Positions 21,144 through 27,432 of a stretch of 32,667 nt of DNA are shown one piece after another. A program made the translations under genes and the position numbers. The DNA is taken from positions 1 to 32,667 of the IMG/VR virus record IMGVR_UViG_3300025067_000003; one strand, 5' to 3'. The notes below the pieces were generated by a model, which saw only the letters and a program-made list of their open reading frames with translations, was not told the origin of the DNA and did no database searches. Position 1 is the stretch's first letter, and every line of letters begins with the position of its first letter. The stretch is from a virus.

Positions 21144-21512
21144 TTAGCTGTACACTACTCCGCCTATGCCGAACAGGCCGACGATGAGGTCGAGGATAGC
21201 TGGGTTGAGTCCTCTAGCGGTCCACTTCGCCTTCATAGCGTTGGCCTCAGCGACGAGTACTCTGCCTCCATGAGTCTTCGTGAGTCGGTAGAGTTCCCTA
21301 GCAAAGTCTAGGTACTGCGGCACCTCAAGTGGGTTAGTCACTCTATCCGAGATAGTGGTCTTCACAAGTATCTCCATACCCTCTAGGTCTGCTGCGTGGG
21401 TCTGGAACTGCTCTACCGCTAGATCTCTGACGGCGGTGAACCTAGCTGAGACGACGGTCGGGTCGAACTTCTGCGCGTATTTCCTAATCCTTACTCCTGC
21501 TGGCCGAACCAT
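21144..21512 (-). CDS. Candidate major virion protein, 122 aa
   Basis: A helical basic protein ending in a hydrophobic stretch (ILDLIVGLFGIGGVVYS). It aligns without a gap to the first 120 residues of the 245-residue protein at 23639: MVR starts, LVK at 49-51, NP at 60-61, P-x-YL at 65-68, LY at 74-75, W97 and RG at 100-101. A strong TATA (ATTTAAAT, 21551-21558) and a good Shine-Dalgarno (AGGAAGGTGA, 21516-21525), unusual in this mostly leaderless genome, suggest high expression. A capsid or DNA-coating role is inferred; no known fold is claimed. Confidence 0.72.
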   Translation of the reverse strand: MVRPAGVRIRKYAQKFDPTVVSARFTAVRDLAVEQFQTHAADLEGMEILVKTTISDRVTNPLEVPQYLDFARELYRLTKTHGGRVLVAEANAMKAKWTARGLNPAILDLIVGLFGIGGVVYS

Positions 21513-21515
21513 TTT

Positions 21516-21558
21516 TCACCTTCCTCGCCCCTAGAGTGGCCGAGGCGAAAATTTAAAT
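21516..21558 (-). promoter_or_regulatory. Strong promoter and ribosome-binding site
   Basis: ATTTAAAT (21551-21558) on the minus strand, then after about 25 bp the Shine-Dalgarno AGGAAGGTGA placed four bases before ATG 21512. This combination is the clearest leadered promoter in the window and points to abundant product. Confidence 0.7.
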
Positions 21559-21605
21559 GGCGCATAAATTTATTTTAATGCCGGATACCTTGAGGGATAC
21601 TGGGA

Positions 21606-21917
21606 ATGTCTAAGCGATTGTTGAAGAGAAGGCGGAGAGTGTTAGGGACGGGCTATATTTCATCCACCATGCCGATGCCGGACTGGTTCATCCAGGACAC
21701 GGCTAAGGTGAGCGACGACGTTGGGCGATACAGGCTGATGAGGTATCAAGCTATACAGCTTTTGAAGCGTGCCATGAGGTTTGTGGACGGCTTCGTGACG
21801 AGCGGCATGGTACGCTACGAGTATGACTATGACTGCGAGAACCCTTGGATAAAGATTCAGATTCTTCTAAAGCCGCCTAAGGAGGGAGTGGTGGTGAGTG
21901 ATGAGCCTCCGGGTTAA
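21606..21917 (+). CDS. Small basic protein of unknown function, 103 aa
   Basis: The N-terminus is strongly basic (SKRLLKRRRRV), which could bind nucleic acid; a helix (RLMRYQAIQLLKRAMRFVDGF) and a beta pair (MVRYEYDYDCEN..IKIQILLK) follow. No family recognised. TATA-like sequence at 21564-21577 lies about 33 bp before the ATG. It is transcribed divergently from the candidate major virion protein, the two promoters being only a few bases apart. Confidence 0.72.
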   Translation: MSKRLLKRRRRVLGTGYISSTMPMPDWFIQDTAKVSDDVGRYRLMRYQAIQLLKRAMRFVDGFVTSGMVRYEYDYDCENPWIKIQILLKPPKEGVVVSDEPPG

Positions 21918-21942
21918 GGTATTACTGATATTTCGAGTCAAG

Positions 21943-21950
21943 TATATATA
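21943..21950 (+). promoter_or_regulatory. Promoter upstream of the Hjc gene pair
   Basis: TATATATA is centred about 33-39 bp before the candidate GTG starts at 21980 and 21986, with AGGGGTGAT between as a ribosome-binding site. Confidence 0.65.
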
Positions 21951-21979
21951 GTAGTTAGTTCTGCTATTATAGGGGTGAT

Positions 21980-22330
21980 GTGTGTGTGAGTGAGATTAAG
22001 GTGGACATGAGTGGGCTAACCATCCACGACCCGAGGGGGCTAGGGCCTTTGCCAGAGCAGGCGCTGGTCTATCTCGCCAGCCTAGGGGCTAGGAAGGTGA
22101 AGATCAGTGTGAAGGATGGGCGCTCATGGATCGTCACCGGGATAAACGTGTGGCGGGGGACGAAGCGAGTATTCGTCGCAAGAGTATTCAATAACGCTTT
22201 CGTGCGGGGATACTTAGCTCCACCCGTAGCGGAGTTGGAGACGCTGTTCTCAGACCTGCGCGAGCTAGCAAGCGAGGTGGGGGTAGATGAGTCAGGTGGA
22301 GGCGGAGAGGGAGAGCCGGGGGAGCCTTAG
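21980..22330 (+). CDS. Unknown protein cotranscribed with Hjc, 116 aa
   Basis: A beta-rich core (ARKVKISVKDGRSWIVTGINVW, KRVFVARVFNNAFV), then a helix (VAELETLFSDLRELASEVG) and a Gly/Glu tail. GTG 21980 gives the longest form, but GTG 21986 is better spaced from the ribosome-binding site; the ATG at 21978 runs into a stop after three codons. It overlaps the resolvase gene by 44 bp, indicating coupled translation, so a role in DNA metabolism is possible. No family recognised. Confidence 0.72.
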   Translation: MCVSEIKVDMSGLTIHDPRGLGPLPEQALVYLASLGARKVKISVKDGRSWIVTGINVWRGTKRVFVARVFNNAFVRGYLAPPVAELETLFSDLRELASEVGVDESGGGGEGEPGEP

Positions 22331-22688
22331 GCGGGCCTACCTGAAGGGCTACCGATTCGAGCAGAACGTACGCAAAGCGCTAGAGAACGTCGGCTTCACG
22401 GTGTTTCGATGCGCAGGGTCTAAGCCCTGCGACCTAGTGGCCATTTGTAGGGATGATGAGCGCATAGGTGTGATTCTGATCGAGTGCAAGGTAAGCGAAA
22501 AGCTTAACCCTAGCGTCGTGAGTCAGCGCCTATACGAGGAGTACCGCCTCCCCGCCCTATGCGTGGTTGATCGGGGCCGCACGATCTGGGAGTGGCACGC
22601 AACCATTGGCCCGCCGGGCCTTCCATACAGGTGGCTCAGCATGATGCGGGACGCTCTGGGGCCGAGATACGATTATAAGACCTTGTAG
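22287..22688 (+). CDS. hjc: Hjc-type Holliday junction resolvase
   Basis: A 133-residue nuclease of the PD-(D/E)xK fold that cuts four-way DNA junctions. Visible signature: KGYRFEQNVRKALENVGF with Glu25, RCAGSKPCDLVA with Asp49 and ILIECKVSEK with Glu66 and Lys68, at the spacing usual for archaeal Hjc and viral homologues of about 120-140 residues. The canonical Pro-Asp pair is Cys-Asp here, the metal-binding Asp being kept. Rudiviruses and other linear archaeal viruses carry such enzymes, thought to resolve replication intermediates. Its 3' end overlaps a convergent zinc-finger gene by about 50 bp. Confidence 0.88.
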   Translation: MSQVEAERESRGSLRRAYLKGYRFEQNVRKALENVGFTVFRCAGSKPCDLVAICRDDERIGVILIECKVSEKLNPSVVSQRLYEEYRLPALCVVDRGRTIWEWHATIGPPGLPYRWLSMMRDALGPRYDYKTL

Positions 22689-22947
22689 CCGTGACTCTGA
22701 TGCGCTTCACCTCCATGTGCCTTCTAGACACGTTGTATCTCGGCCTGACCCGTATCTTGTGTCCGTAGGGACATCTCAGCTCGTCTGGCAGATAGTACAG
22801 TCTCTCGCATTTGGGGCAGTACCTGAAGCCGTTTTTGTATGAGCGTATTAAGTATATCTTCTTTCCACCAAACCCAGCCCCTAGGTGGAATCTCAGCTCT
22901 TTTCTCCGGATTTTTTCCATTATTCTTCTTCTTATGATGATCGTCAT
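22636..22947 (-). CDS. Basic zinc-finger protein, 103 aa
   Basis: A strongly basic protein with one likely metal site, YCPKC..LRCPYGH (C-x2-C-x12-C-x3-H). The flanks are rich in Arg and Lys (IIIRRRIMEKIRRKELR, KIRVRPRYNVSRRHMEVKRIRV), fitting nucleic-acid binding. Its ATG overlaps the FkbM stop as ATGA. Its C-terminal 17 codons overlap the end of the resolvase gene on the other strand, so the true end may be read from either. Function unknown. Confidence 0.65.
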   Translation of the reverse strand: MTIIIRRRIMEKIRRKELRFHLGAGFGGKKIYLIRSYKNGFRYCPKCERLYYLPDELRCPYGHKIRVRPRYNVSRRHMEVKRIRVTATRSYNRISAPERPASC

Positions 22948-23594
22948 TGCAGGATGGAGAGGTGGTGTGGGGGGTAATCAAACCTAGCGATCTCCCCGTA
23001 TCCATGCTGTGCCAGAATCTTAGCGCATCCCTCGATCTCAGCTTGGCTGTGGTACTCTATCTGGACTAGTGGGTGCCACTTATTCAGAGTCGCCTCTGCG
23101 CCGGCCAGTACCCGGTGGGCATGACCTTCCACGTCTATCTTAATGTATCGAACGTTAGGGGGGCTGAGCGTGTCGAGCCGACGTGTCACTACCTTGAAGT
23201 CGCCGACGCCCTCGGCGACTAGCCAGCGACCAGAGCACTTGCCTAGGGGGTTGCCATGCGCTATTGCTAGGAATGCTTCTCCGTCCGTGTCCCAGAGGGC
23301 TACGTTGTAGTGTTTGACGTTTTTTATGCCGTTGGCTTCAGTGTTCATCTTGAGTATCGCATAGTTGTGTGGGTGGGGCTCAAAGGCCCAGACATCTTTG
23401 AACAGCTTGGATAAACGTACCGTGTAGAGGCCGTAGTGGGCTCCTACGTCTATCAGCGTCCCACCATACTCGCCCTTTAGCAGCTCTAGGACGTATGAGA
23501 TGATGTGTAGCTCATGCGGTCCCGTCGGCAGGTTCTCGACTGCGTCCGGACCATCATACCACTTGTATCCTTCATAAATCTTGAATGTTCCCAT
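22944..23594 (-). CDS. FkbM-family SAM methyltransferase, 216 aa
   Basis: Class I methyltransferase of the FkbM type, which usually O-methylates sugars or small hydroxylated groups. Signatures: motif I LIDVGAHYG (47-55), FEPHPHN (71-77), a strand with NVALWD near 97-102, and IKIDVEGHAHRVLAGA (151-166). Slightly short for the family but complete in its core. No signal peptide. A TATA (ATATAT, about 23621-23628 read on the minus strand) lies some 30 bp upstream. With the GT4 enzyme it could make a methylated glycan on the virion; the two genes are not adjacent. Confidence 0.88.
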   Translation of the reverse strand: MGTFKIYEGYKWYDGPDAVENLPTGPHELHIISYVLELLKGEYGGTLIDVGAHYGLYTVRLSKLFKDVWAFEPHPHNYAILKMNTEANGIKNVKHYNVALWDTDGEAFLAIAHGNPLGKCSGRWLVAEGVGDFKVVTRRLDTLSPPNVRYIKIDVEGHAHRVLAGAEATLNKWHPLVQIEYHSQAEIEGCAKILAQHGYGEIARFDYPPHHLSILQ

Positions 23595-23607
23595 CCCGGC
23601 AAAAATT

Positions 23608-23628
23608 GTTTATTAGCGTCCAATATAT
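23608..23628. promoter_or_regulatory. Interlocked divergent promoters
   Basis: GTTTATTA (23608-23615) is centred 27 bp before the plus-strand GTG 23639, while AATATATT (about 23621-23628) is centred about 30 bp before the minus-strand ATG 23594. The two TATA boxes lie within one TBP/TFB footprint of each other, so both promoters are unlikely to fire at once. Confidence 0.6.
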
Positions 23629-23638
23629 TTTGTTTCTC

Positions 23639-24376
23639 GTGGTTAGGGCTGAGGCTAGGCTGAAGAGGTGGCTTAGGAAGACTGAGCCTAGGCTGGTTGC
23701 TGAGGCGTATGCTCTTTCCCGACCGATTCAAGAGTCTGTGGGCGGGCTTGAGCAGCTAAAGCATCAGGAGGTATTCATGCTTGTTAAGTCGCTCCTCGAT
23801 GACAATGTCTCCAACCCCTTCATCAAGATGCCCTACCTCAGCGCTGCCGAGAGACTGTACAAGATTTCGAGAAACTATTATGGAGACGCTGCGAAGAGCA
23901 TGGCCACTGCTGAGGTGGCCATGTGGGTGAGGCGGGGCCTAGACGTTATGCTCTTGGTGGCGATCGCTAGGCTTTTTAGTCTTGAGGTAATGGTAGAGGA
24001 CGTGGTCCCGGTAAAGATGGTGACTAAGTTCGAGGTCATCCCACATGAGGGCACGCTAACGATTGAGCAGGTGAATGTGCCATACACGGTGCTGGAGTTC
24101 GTGCATGATAGGCTGCAAGCGGTAGAGGGGCGGATAAAGGTTAGGCCACTAGGGGCGCCCGATAGGATCCAGATCACCGAGTATGAGAAGCTGTCGCCGA
24201 CGGGCGATTGGGAGATTCTGAACGACAGTACGGAGGACGTGTCCCTTATATCGCCTGAGACCGTGTTCAGGATCCCGAAGAAGTATGAGAAATACGGCTA
24301 CAAGGTGGAGATAAGGGCGCTTGACATAGCGCCTCGGGTAGTGGAGTTCAACTTCCAGCGCGTGCTACTTGAGTAG
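23639..24376 (+). CDS. Long paralogue of the candidate virion protein, 245 aa
   Basis: Residues 1-120 align ungapped with the 122-residue protein encoded at 21144-21512 (offset one residue): LVK 48-50, NP 59-60, P-x-YL region at 65-67, LY 73-74, W96 and RG 99-100. A unique beta-rich domain follows (about 125-245, with KFEVIPHEGTLTIEQVNVPY and KYGYKVEIRALDIAP). GTG 23639 was chosen because it gives the same MVR start as the paralogue and sits 27 bp from a TATA box; a longer reading from 23585 would cross both promoters. Likely a minor virion component with an added domain; function inferred. Confidence 0.75.
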   Translation: MVRAEARLKRWLRKTEPRLVAEAYALSRPIQESVGGLEQLKHQEVFMLVKSLLDDNVSNPFIKMPYLSAAERLYKISRNYYGDAAKSMATAEVAMWVRRGLDVMLLVAIARLFSLEVMVEDVVPVKMVTKFEVIPHEGTLTIEQVNVPYTVLEFVHDRLQAVEGRIKVRPLGAPDRIQITEYEKLSPTGDWEILNDSTEDVSLISPETVFRIPKKYEKYGYKVEIRALDIAPRVVEFNFQRVLLE

Positions 24377-24381
24377 CGGTA

Positions 24382-24606
24382 TCAGCCGGCGGCCGCCTGA
24401 TCCTCTTTCTCTATGAATAGCCAGCCTTTAATGTATGTGATGTTATGCTTCTTAGCGTATATTTTCATGTACCCCATTGCCGTCGAGGGTGCGATCATGA
24501 GATATGCTGCTAAGTCGCTGTGGTGGATCATGCCGTGCTTTTGCTCGAGTAGCTGCTCGATTGCTTTCTCGTAGTCAGGGAAGTTCAGTTTTTTCTTGAG
24601 CGACAT
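24382..24606 (-). CDS. Small winged-helix-like DNA-binding protein, 74 aa
   Basis: Helical, with a helix-turn-helix-like stretch HHSDLAAYLMIAPSTAMGYMKIYAKKH and a following beta wing (ITYIKGWLFIEKED). This order suits a winged-helix regulator. The start overlaps the ribbon-helix-helix gene by 32 bp, so the two are expressed together and may regulate the same promoters. Exact family not determined. Confidence 0.68.
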   Translation of the reverse strand: MSLKKKLNFPDYEKAIEQLLEQKHGMIHHSDLAAYLMIAPSTAMGYMKIYAKKHNITYIKGWLFIEKEDQAAAG

Positions 24607-25174
24607 CCCGTGTATATGTGTTGAGTTGTGGTATATAACTGTTCTCTTGAGGGAGAGCGTGGCCGTTCGGGCCAGAGTGCTTGACTCTGAGGGCTGACAT
24701 TATGCCGTTGAAGAGTACTTCTTCTGAGATATCAATCCGGAACAGCCCGACCCTCCGGTTAGAGTCAGTGATCAGCGGCACGTTGCCGATAGGCTTGAGT
24801 ATGCCGAGGCCCTGCAAGAGATAGACGACGTTCTGCTCCATCATCGGGTATATGGCTGGCTTGATAGTCTTGAGGTAGGCACGGACTTGGTCGAAGGTGA
24901 TTGTGTCTCTGCTGTGCATAGCTAGCATAGTCACGAGTCTGTCCGCAATCATTATTGTGGCTGCGTCCTCTCCACTCAACCCTAAGGGGTCGCTCTCCCC
25001 CTTCTCGTCAGGCGACTCTGAATTATCGCACCCACTATTCGTAGAGATGCAGCGTAGCGCCCTCCGCACTAGTTCGCTGATTGTGGTGCGTTGAGACGTA
25101 GCTGCTTGTTGGAGAAGAGTGAACTCGGCTTCAGTTAGTCTTACTCTGATTACTATGCGCCTCCCTTGGGACAC
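24575..25174 (-). CDS. Ribbon-helix-helix regulator with C-terminal domain, 199 aa
   Basis: Residues 5-42 form a ribbon-helix-helix fold: a basic strand RIVIRVRLT, helix EAEFTLLQQAA and helix ISELVRRALR, which dimerises and inserts the strand into the DNA major groove. A polar linker (44-68) leads to a helical domain, perhaps a second winged helix, of no known family. GTG 25174 was chosen because a TATA-like GTATAATA is centred about 29 bp upstream. It is a candidate for binding the palindromic GTCCTAC boxes, but nothing in the sequence shows this directly. Confidence 0.8.
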   Translation of the reverse strand: MSQGRRIVIRVRLTEAEFTLLQQAATSQRTTISELVRRALRCISTNSGCDNSESPDEKGESDPLGLSGEDAATIMIADRLVTMLAMHSRDTITFDQVRAYLKTIKPAIYPMMEQNVVYLLQGLGILKPIGNVPLITDSNRRVGLFRIDISEEVLFNGIMSALRVKHSGPNGHALPQENSYIPQLNTYTRDVAQEKTELP

Positions 25175-25198
25175 ATAGTGCTGATGCGGGGCAGAGGG

Positions 25199-25207
25199 TA
25201 TTATACG
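25199..25207 (-). promoter_or_regulatory. Promoter of the regulator pair
   Basis: GTATAATAC on the minus strand is centred about 29 bp before GTG 25174, predicting an almost leaderless transcript. Confidence 0.55.
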
Positions 25208-25236
25208 TTTTCTTGGCCGTTGGGATATATATTCCC

Positions 25237-25722
25237 CTAGTCTTTACCTGCCTCGTTGGCCGTGATAACCATGCATCTCTTCATGCTGTCATACATGTTT
25301 ATAGTCATCTCTGCTAGGGCCTCTCTTTCATGCCTTACGGCGCATAGAGTGTTTATACGTGAGTTGAAAATACTGTGCGTCGGCCTGCCCAGCACTAGCG
25401 AGCGGAAGGCTATTTCGGCCGCCAATAGTTGCGTAGTAGCTAGGCTGAGTTTTTCCAGCTCGTTCTCGTAGAACTTGCTTCCAGCTATGAATGGTGTACG
25501 GGAATTATCTTTCGGGACCTCCTCACTAGCTATGACTACGCATTGGCTTAGATGGCCATGCTCCGGGTCCGTCTTGGGCGGATAGTAGAGCAGTGAGAAG
25601 CGGCGCCTATACTTTAGGCCGGGATACAGCTCGATGGGGGCAGCTATGTAGTTCTTCGGGTGGGCCTTGAGTCCGAAGTGTGAGGGGGCCGGTAGCTCGC
25701 AGCCACAGTTCGGGCACTTCAT
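25237..25722 (-). CDS. Zinc-ribbon N-terminal unknown protein, 161 aa
   Basis: Starts with MKCPNCGCELP, a zinc knuckle whose partner Cys/His residues may be His or Cys further on (HFGLKAHPK). A beta-rich middle (YRRRFSLLYYPP) and a long helical C-terminus (LSLATTQLLAAEIAFRSLVLG) follow. It begins seven bases after the preceding membrane-protein stop, suggesting one transcript. No family recognised. Confidence 0.7.
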   Translation of the reverse strand: MKCPNCGCELPAPSHFGLKAHPKNYIAAPIELYPGLKYRRRFSLLYYPPKTDPEHGHLSQCVVIASEEVPKDNSRTPFIAGSKFYENELEKLSLATTQLLAAEIAFRSLVLGRPTHSIFNSRINTLCAVRHEREALAEMTINMYDSMKRCMVITANEAGKD

Positions 25723-25729
25723 GCCAGAT

Positions 25730-26530
25730 CTACCGCCCTATCTGCTTCAGCTTACTGATGTCTCCAGTCTTGTAGAACCAGGCCAGCGCCTCCTCGTAGC
25801 CCTCCGGGACCTCGTACCCCGCTAGTCGGAGCAGGTTGGCGTGATACTTGGCCGTGTGCTCGCCGCACACCTCTAGCATCTTGTTATTCGCAATCACTAC
25901 GTGGTATGTGCCGAACAGCAGCCCGGCGACTATCAGCGCGAGGCCGGCGAGGACGAAGCCCATGTCTAGGTACCAGAGCTGTTTGTAGGTGATTACTGGG
26001 AACTCCAGTAGATGGACATCAGCCAAGACGGTTGTCAGCCCGACCCCGACCCGGCTAACATAAGTTATCCACTTGGTATCAACTCTCATGCTTAGGAAGT
26101 CCACGCCCGTGACGACCTGCACCGTCTCAGTGCCGGTTGTGACGGAGCCGACGACGTGGGCGTAGTCCTTGAGCAAGACGTATCTGTATCCCGTTACCTC
26201 GGCTGTGGAGTATATTCGTGGTGAGGCCCCTATGGCCACCAATCCAATAGTTACGAGCACGAGGCAGACTATCAGCCGCCAGTGCCTGAGCCAGCCAAAA
26301 GCTAGGTGGGCGAGGAACCTAAGAAGCTCTTTGACTCCGAACTCGCCCTGGGTGAACCTGAAGCTTATGACGCCGTAGATAAACGCGAGCGAGAATGCGA
26401 GGAGCCAAGGTATTCCTGCGAATCCAACGCCCGACGATAGGCTGTCGAGGTATGGTGCGATGAGGAGGACATATATGATGTTTACTATGGCCACTGCGGC
26501 TATTGTCATGGGGATTCTTGCGTGCACCAT
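25730..26530 (-). CDS. Polytopic membrane protein, 266 aa
   Basis: Four membrane helices are visible (about 7-27, 37-57, 84-103 and 187-208). The roughly 83 residues between helices three and four form a beta-rich domain probably outside the cell (EVTGYRYVLL, SVTTGTETVQVVTGVDF). A cytosolic C-terminal tail of 55 residues is helical and charged. No known family. An AT-rich TATA at about 26556-26564 on the minus strand is centred 30 bp before the ATG. It could be a virion membrane protein or a host-cell envelope modifier. Confidence 0.78.
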   Translation of the reverse strand: MVHARIPMTIAAVAIVNIIYVLLIAPYLDSLSSGVGFAGIPWLLAFSLAFIYGVISFRFTQGEFGVKELLRFLAHLAFGWLRHWRLIVCLVLVTIGLVAIGASPRIYSTAEVTGYRYVLLKDYAHVVGSVTTGTETVQVVTGVDFLSMRVDTKWITYVSRVGVGLTTVLADVHLLEFPVITYKQLWYLDMGFVLAGLALIVAGLLFGTYHVVIANNKMLEVCGEHTAKYHANLLRLAGYEVPEGYEEALAWFYKTGDISKLKQIGR

Positions 26531-26554
26531 CTCATTCCTCTATATGTAGCGGTT

Positions 26555-26573
26555 GGATAAAAAATTTTTATCC
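26555..26573. promoter_or_regulatory. Palindromic divergent promoter
   Basis: GGATAAAAA-A-TTTTTATCC is a palindrome with nine-base arms. Each arm provides a TATA-like element for one of the two divergent genes (membrane protein at 26530, zinc finger at 26613), so a single site may control both. Confidence 0.65.
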
Positions 26574-26612
26574 GAGCGGGGGGGCATACTAAATGCGTCG
26601 AGGCTGGTGTCT

Positions 26613-26885
26613 ATGACTTATAGGTGTCTCTGGTGCGACACCACGACCAAGTCGTATAAAGCATTCGCTAAGCATCACAAAAGCACGCACCCCGACGAGC
26701 CCGTAAGGGTTAGGTACGAGGGGAAGGCATATGCGACCTACAACGGCTCCAAGACTCTGAAGCTGTATGTCCCGGCGGGGGCTCTTCAGCTGCTAGGCGT
26801 CGAAAATCCGAGGAGCTACACGATCACCATCACGCACTCTACTATGGCTCAGAGGTGCCTGATACTCAGGCTATATCCTTTATAG
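26613..26885 (+). CDS. C2H2 zinc-finger protein, 90 aa
   Basis: YRCLWCDTTTKSYKAFAKHH forms a C2H2 finger (C-x2-C-x12-H with a further His in KSTH), and the remaining 60 residues are a beta-rich basic domain (KTLKLYVPAGALQLLGV, YTITITH). The ATG at 26613 is chosen because longer readings reach into the promoter palindrome; GTG 26607 is an alternative. Probably a DNA-binding regulator. No closer family recognised. Confidence 0.72.
   Translation: MTYRCLWCDTTTKSYKAFAKHHKSTHPDEPVRVRYEGKAYATYNGSKTLKLYVPAGALQLLGVENPRSYTITITHSTMAQRCLILRLYPL
26879..26885 (+). promoter_or_regulatory. TATA box of the small membrane protein
   Basis: TTTATAG is centred 27 bp before ATG 26908. It overlaps the stop codon of the preceding gene. 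Confidence 0.6.
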
Positions 26886-26907
26886 CCACCGGCCACAGTA
26901 TTTTTGT

Positions 26908-27261
26908 ATGATACTGTTCCTGATCGGCGTCCTAGCTGGTCTCGTGCTAGATAGGCTGTGGTGGGAGAGCGGTTTTAGCAAGTATGAGCGGGGCGTTGAG
27001 GAGCTGGAGCACTACCACTGGGGCCTCGTGGCGTGGATAGTGGCGTACCTCACGCCGCTTGCCATCTCCGACGTTCTCTGGGGCCTCGGTGCAGCCCTAG
27101 TGCTGGCCGAGTGGTCCCAGACGGGTAGGTGGAGCGACGGGGTCTGGAGGAGGGGACACCCGTTCGCCTACGGCTCGAGTCACTTTGCAAGTAGCACGGC
27201 TATTGGTGCAGTACTGTTCGCCGCACTACTCATTCCTCTGTTGGTGCCGCTTCTATTCTGA
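26908..27261 (+). CDS. Small membrane protein with EHYHWGL motif, 117 aa
   Basis: Three membrane segments are likely (about 1-17, 42-67 and 95-116). The loop after helix one carries EELEHYHWGL, a striking His/Trp/Glu cluster at the membrane edge, and another GHPFAYGSSHF cluster precedes helix three; together these could bind a metal or haem. A leaderless ATG fits the TATA box 27 bp upstream. It ends in a nine-base overlap with a convergent zinc-finger gene. Family not identified. Confidence 0.75.
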   Translation: MILFLIGVLAGLVLDRLWWESGFSKYERGVEELEHYHWGLVAWIVAYLTPLAISDVLWGLGAALVLAEWSQTGRWSDGVWRRGHPFAYGSSHFASSTAIGAVLFAALLIPLLVPLLF

Positions 27262-27432
27262 CGTGTATTGACGGGTGTCTGTCTCTGCGTCTTTCCAGAG
27301 GCTTTCGGCCAATGCGATTACTAGCTCGCTGTGATGGCGAAGCACGTGGATCAGAACTGTCTCCGAGTTGAAGTCCGACTCGGGGACCTCTTTCCCGCAT
27401 AGGATGCATCTGAGGTACCTATGCTTGGTCAT
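27253..27432 (-). CDS. Small C2H2 zinc-finger protein, 59 aa
   Basis: A short gene after the amino-methyltransferase, overlapping its end by 14 bp. It has one finger, RCILCGKEVP, then HVLRHH 16 residues after the second Cys, followed by a helix (LVIALAESLW). The arrangement, including CxxCG..VP and the helix after the His pair, resembles the first finger of the TIR double-finger protein, so the two are probably paralogues. Likely DNA-binding and cotranscribed with the methyltransferase. Confidence 0.7.
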   Translation of the reverse strand: MTKHRYLRCILCGKEVPESDFNSETVLIHVLRHHSELVIALAESLWKDAETDTRQYTSE

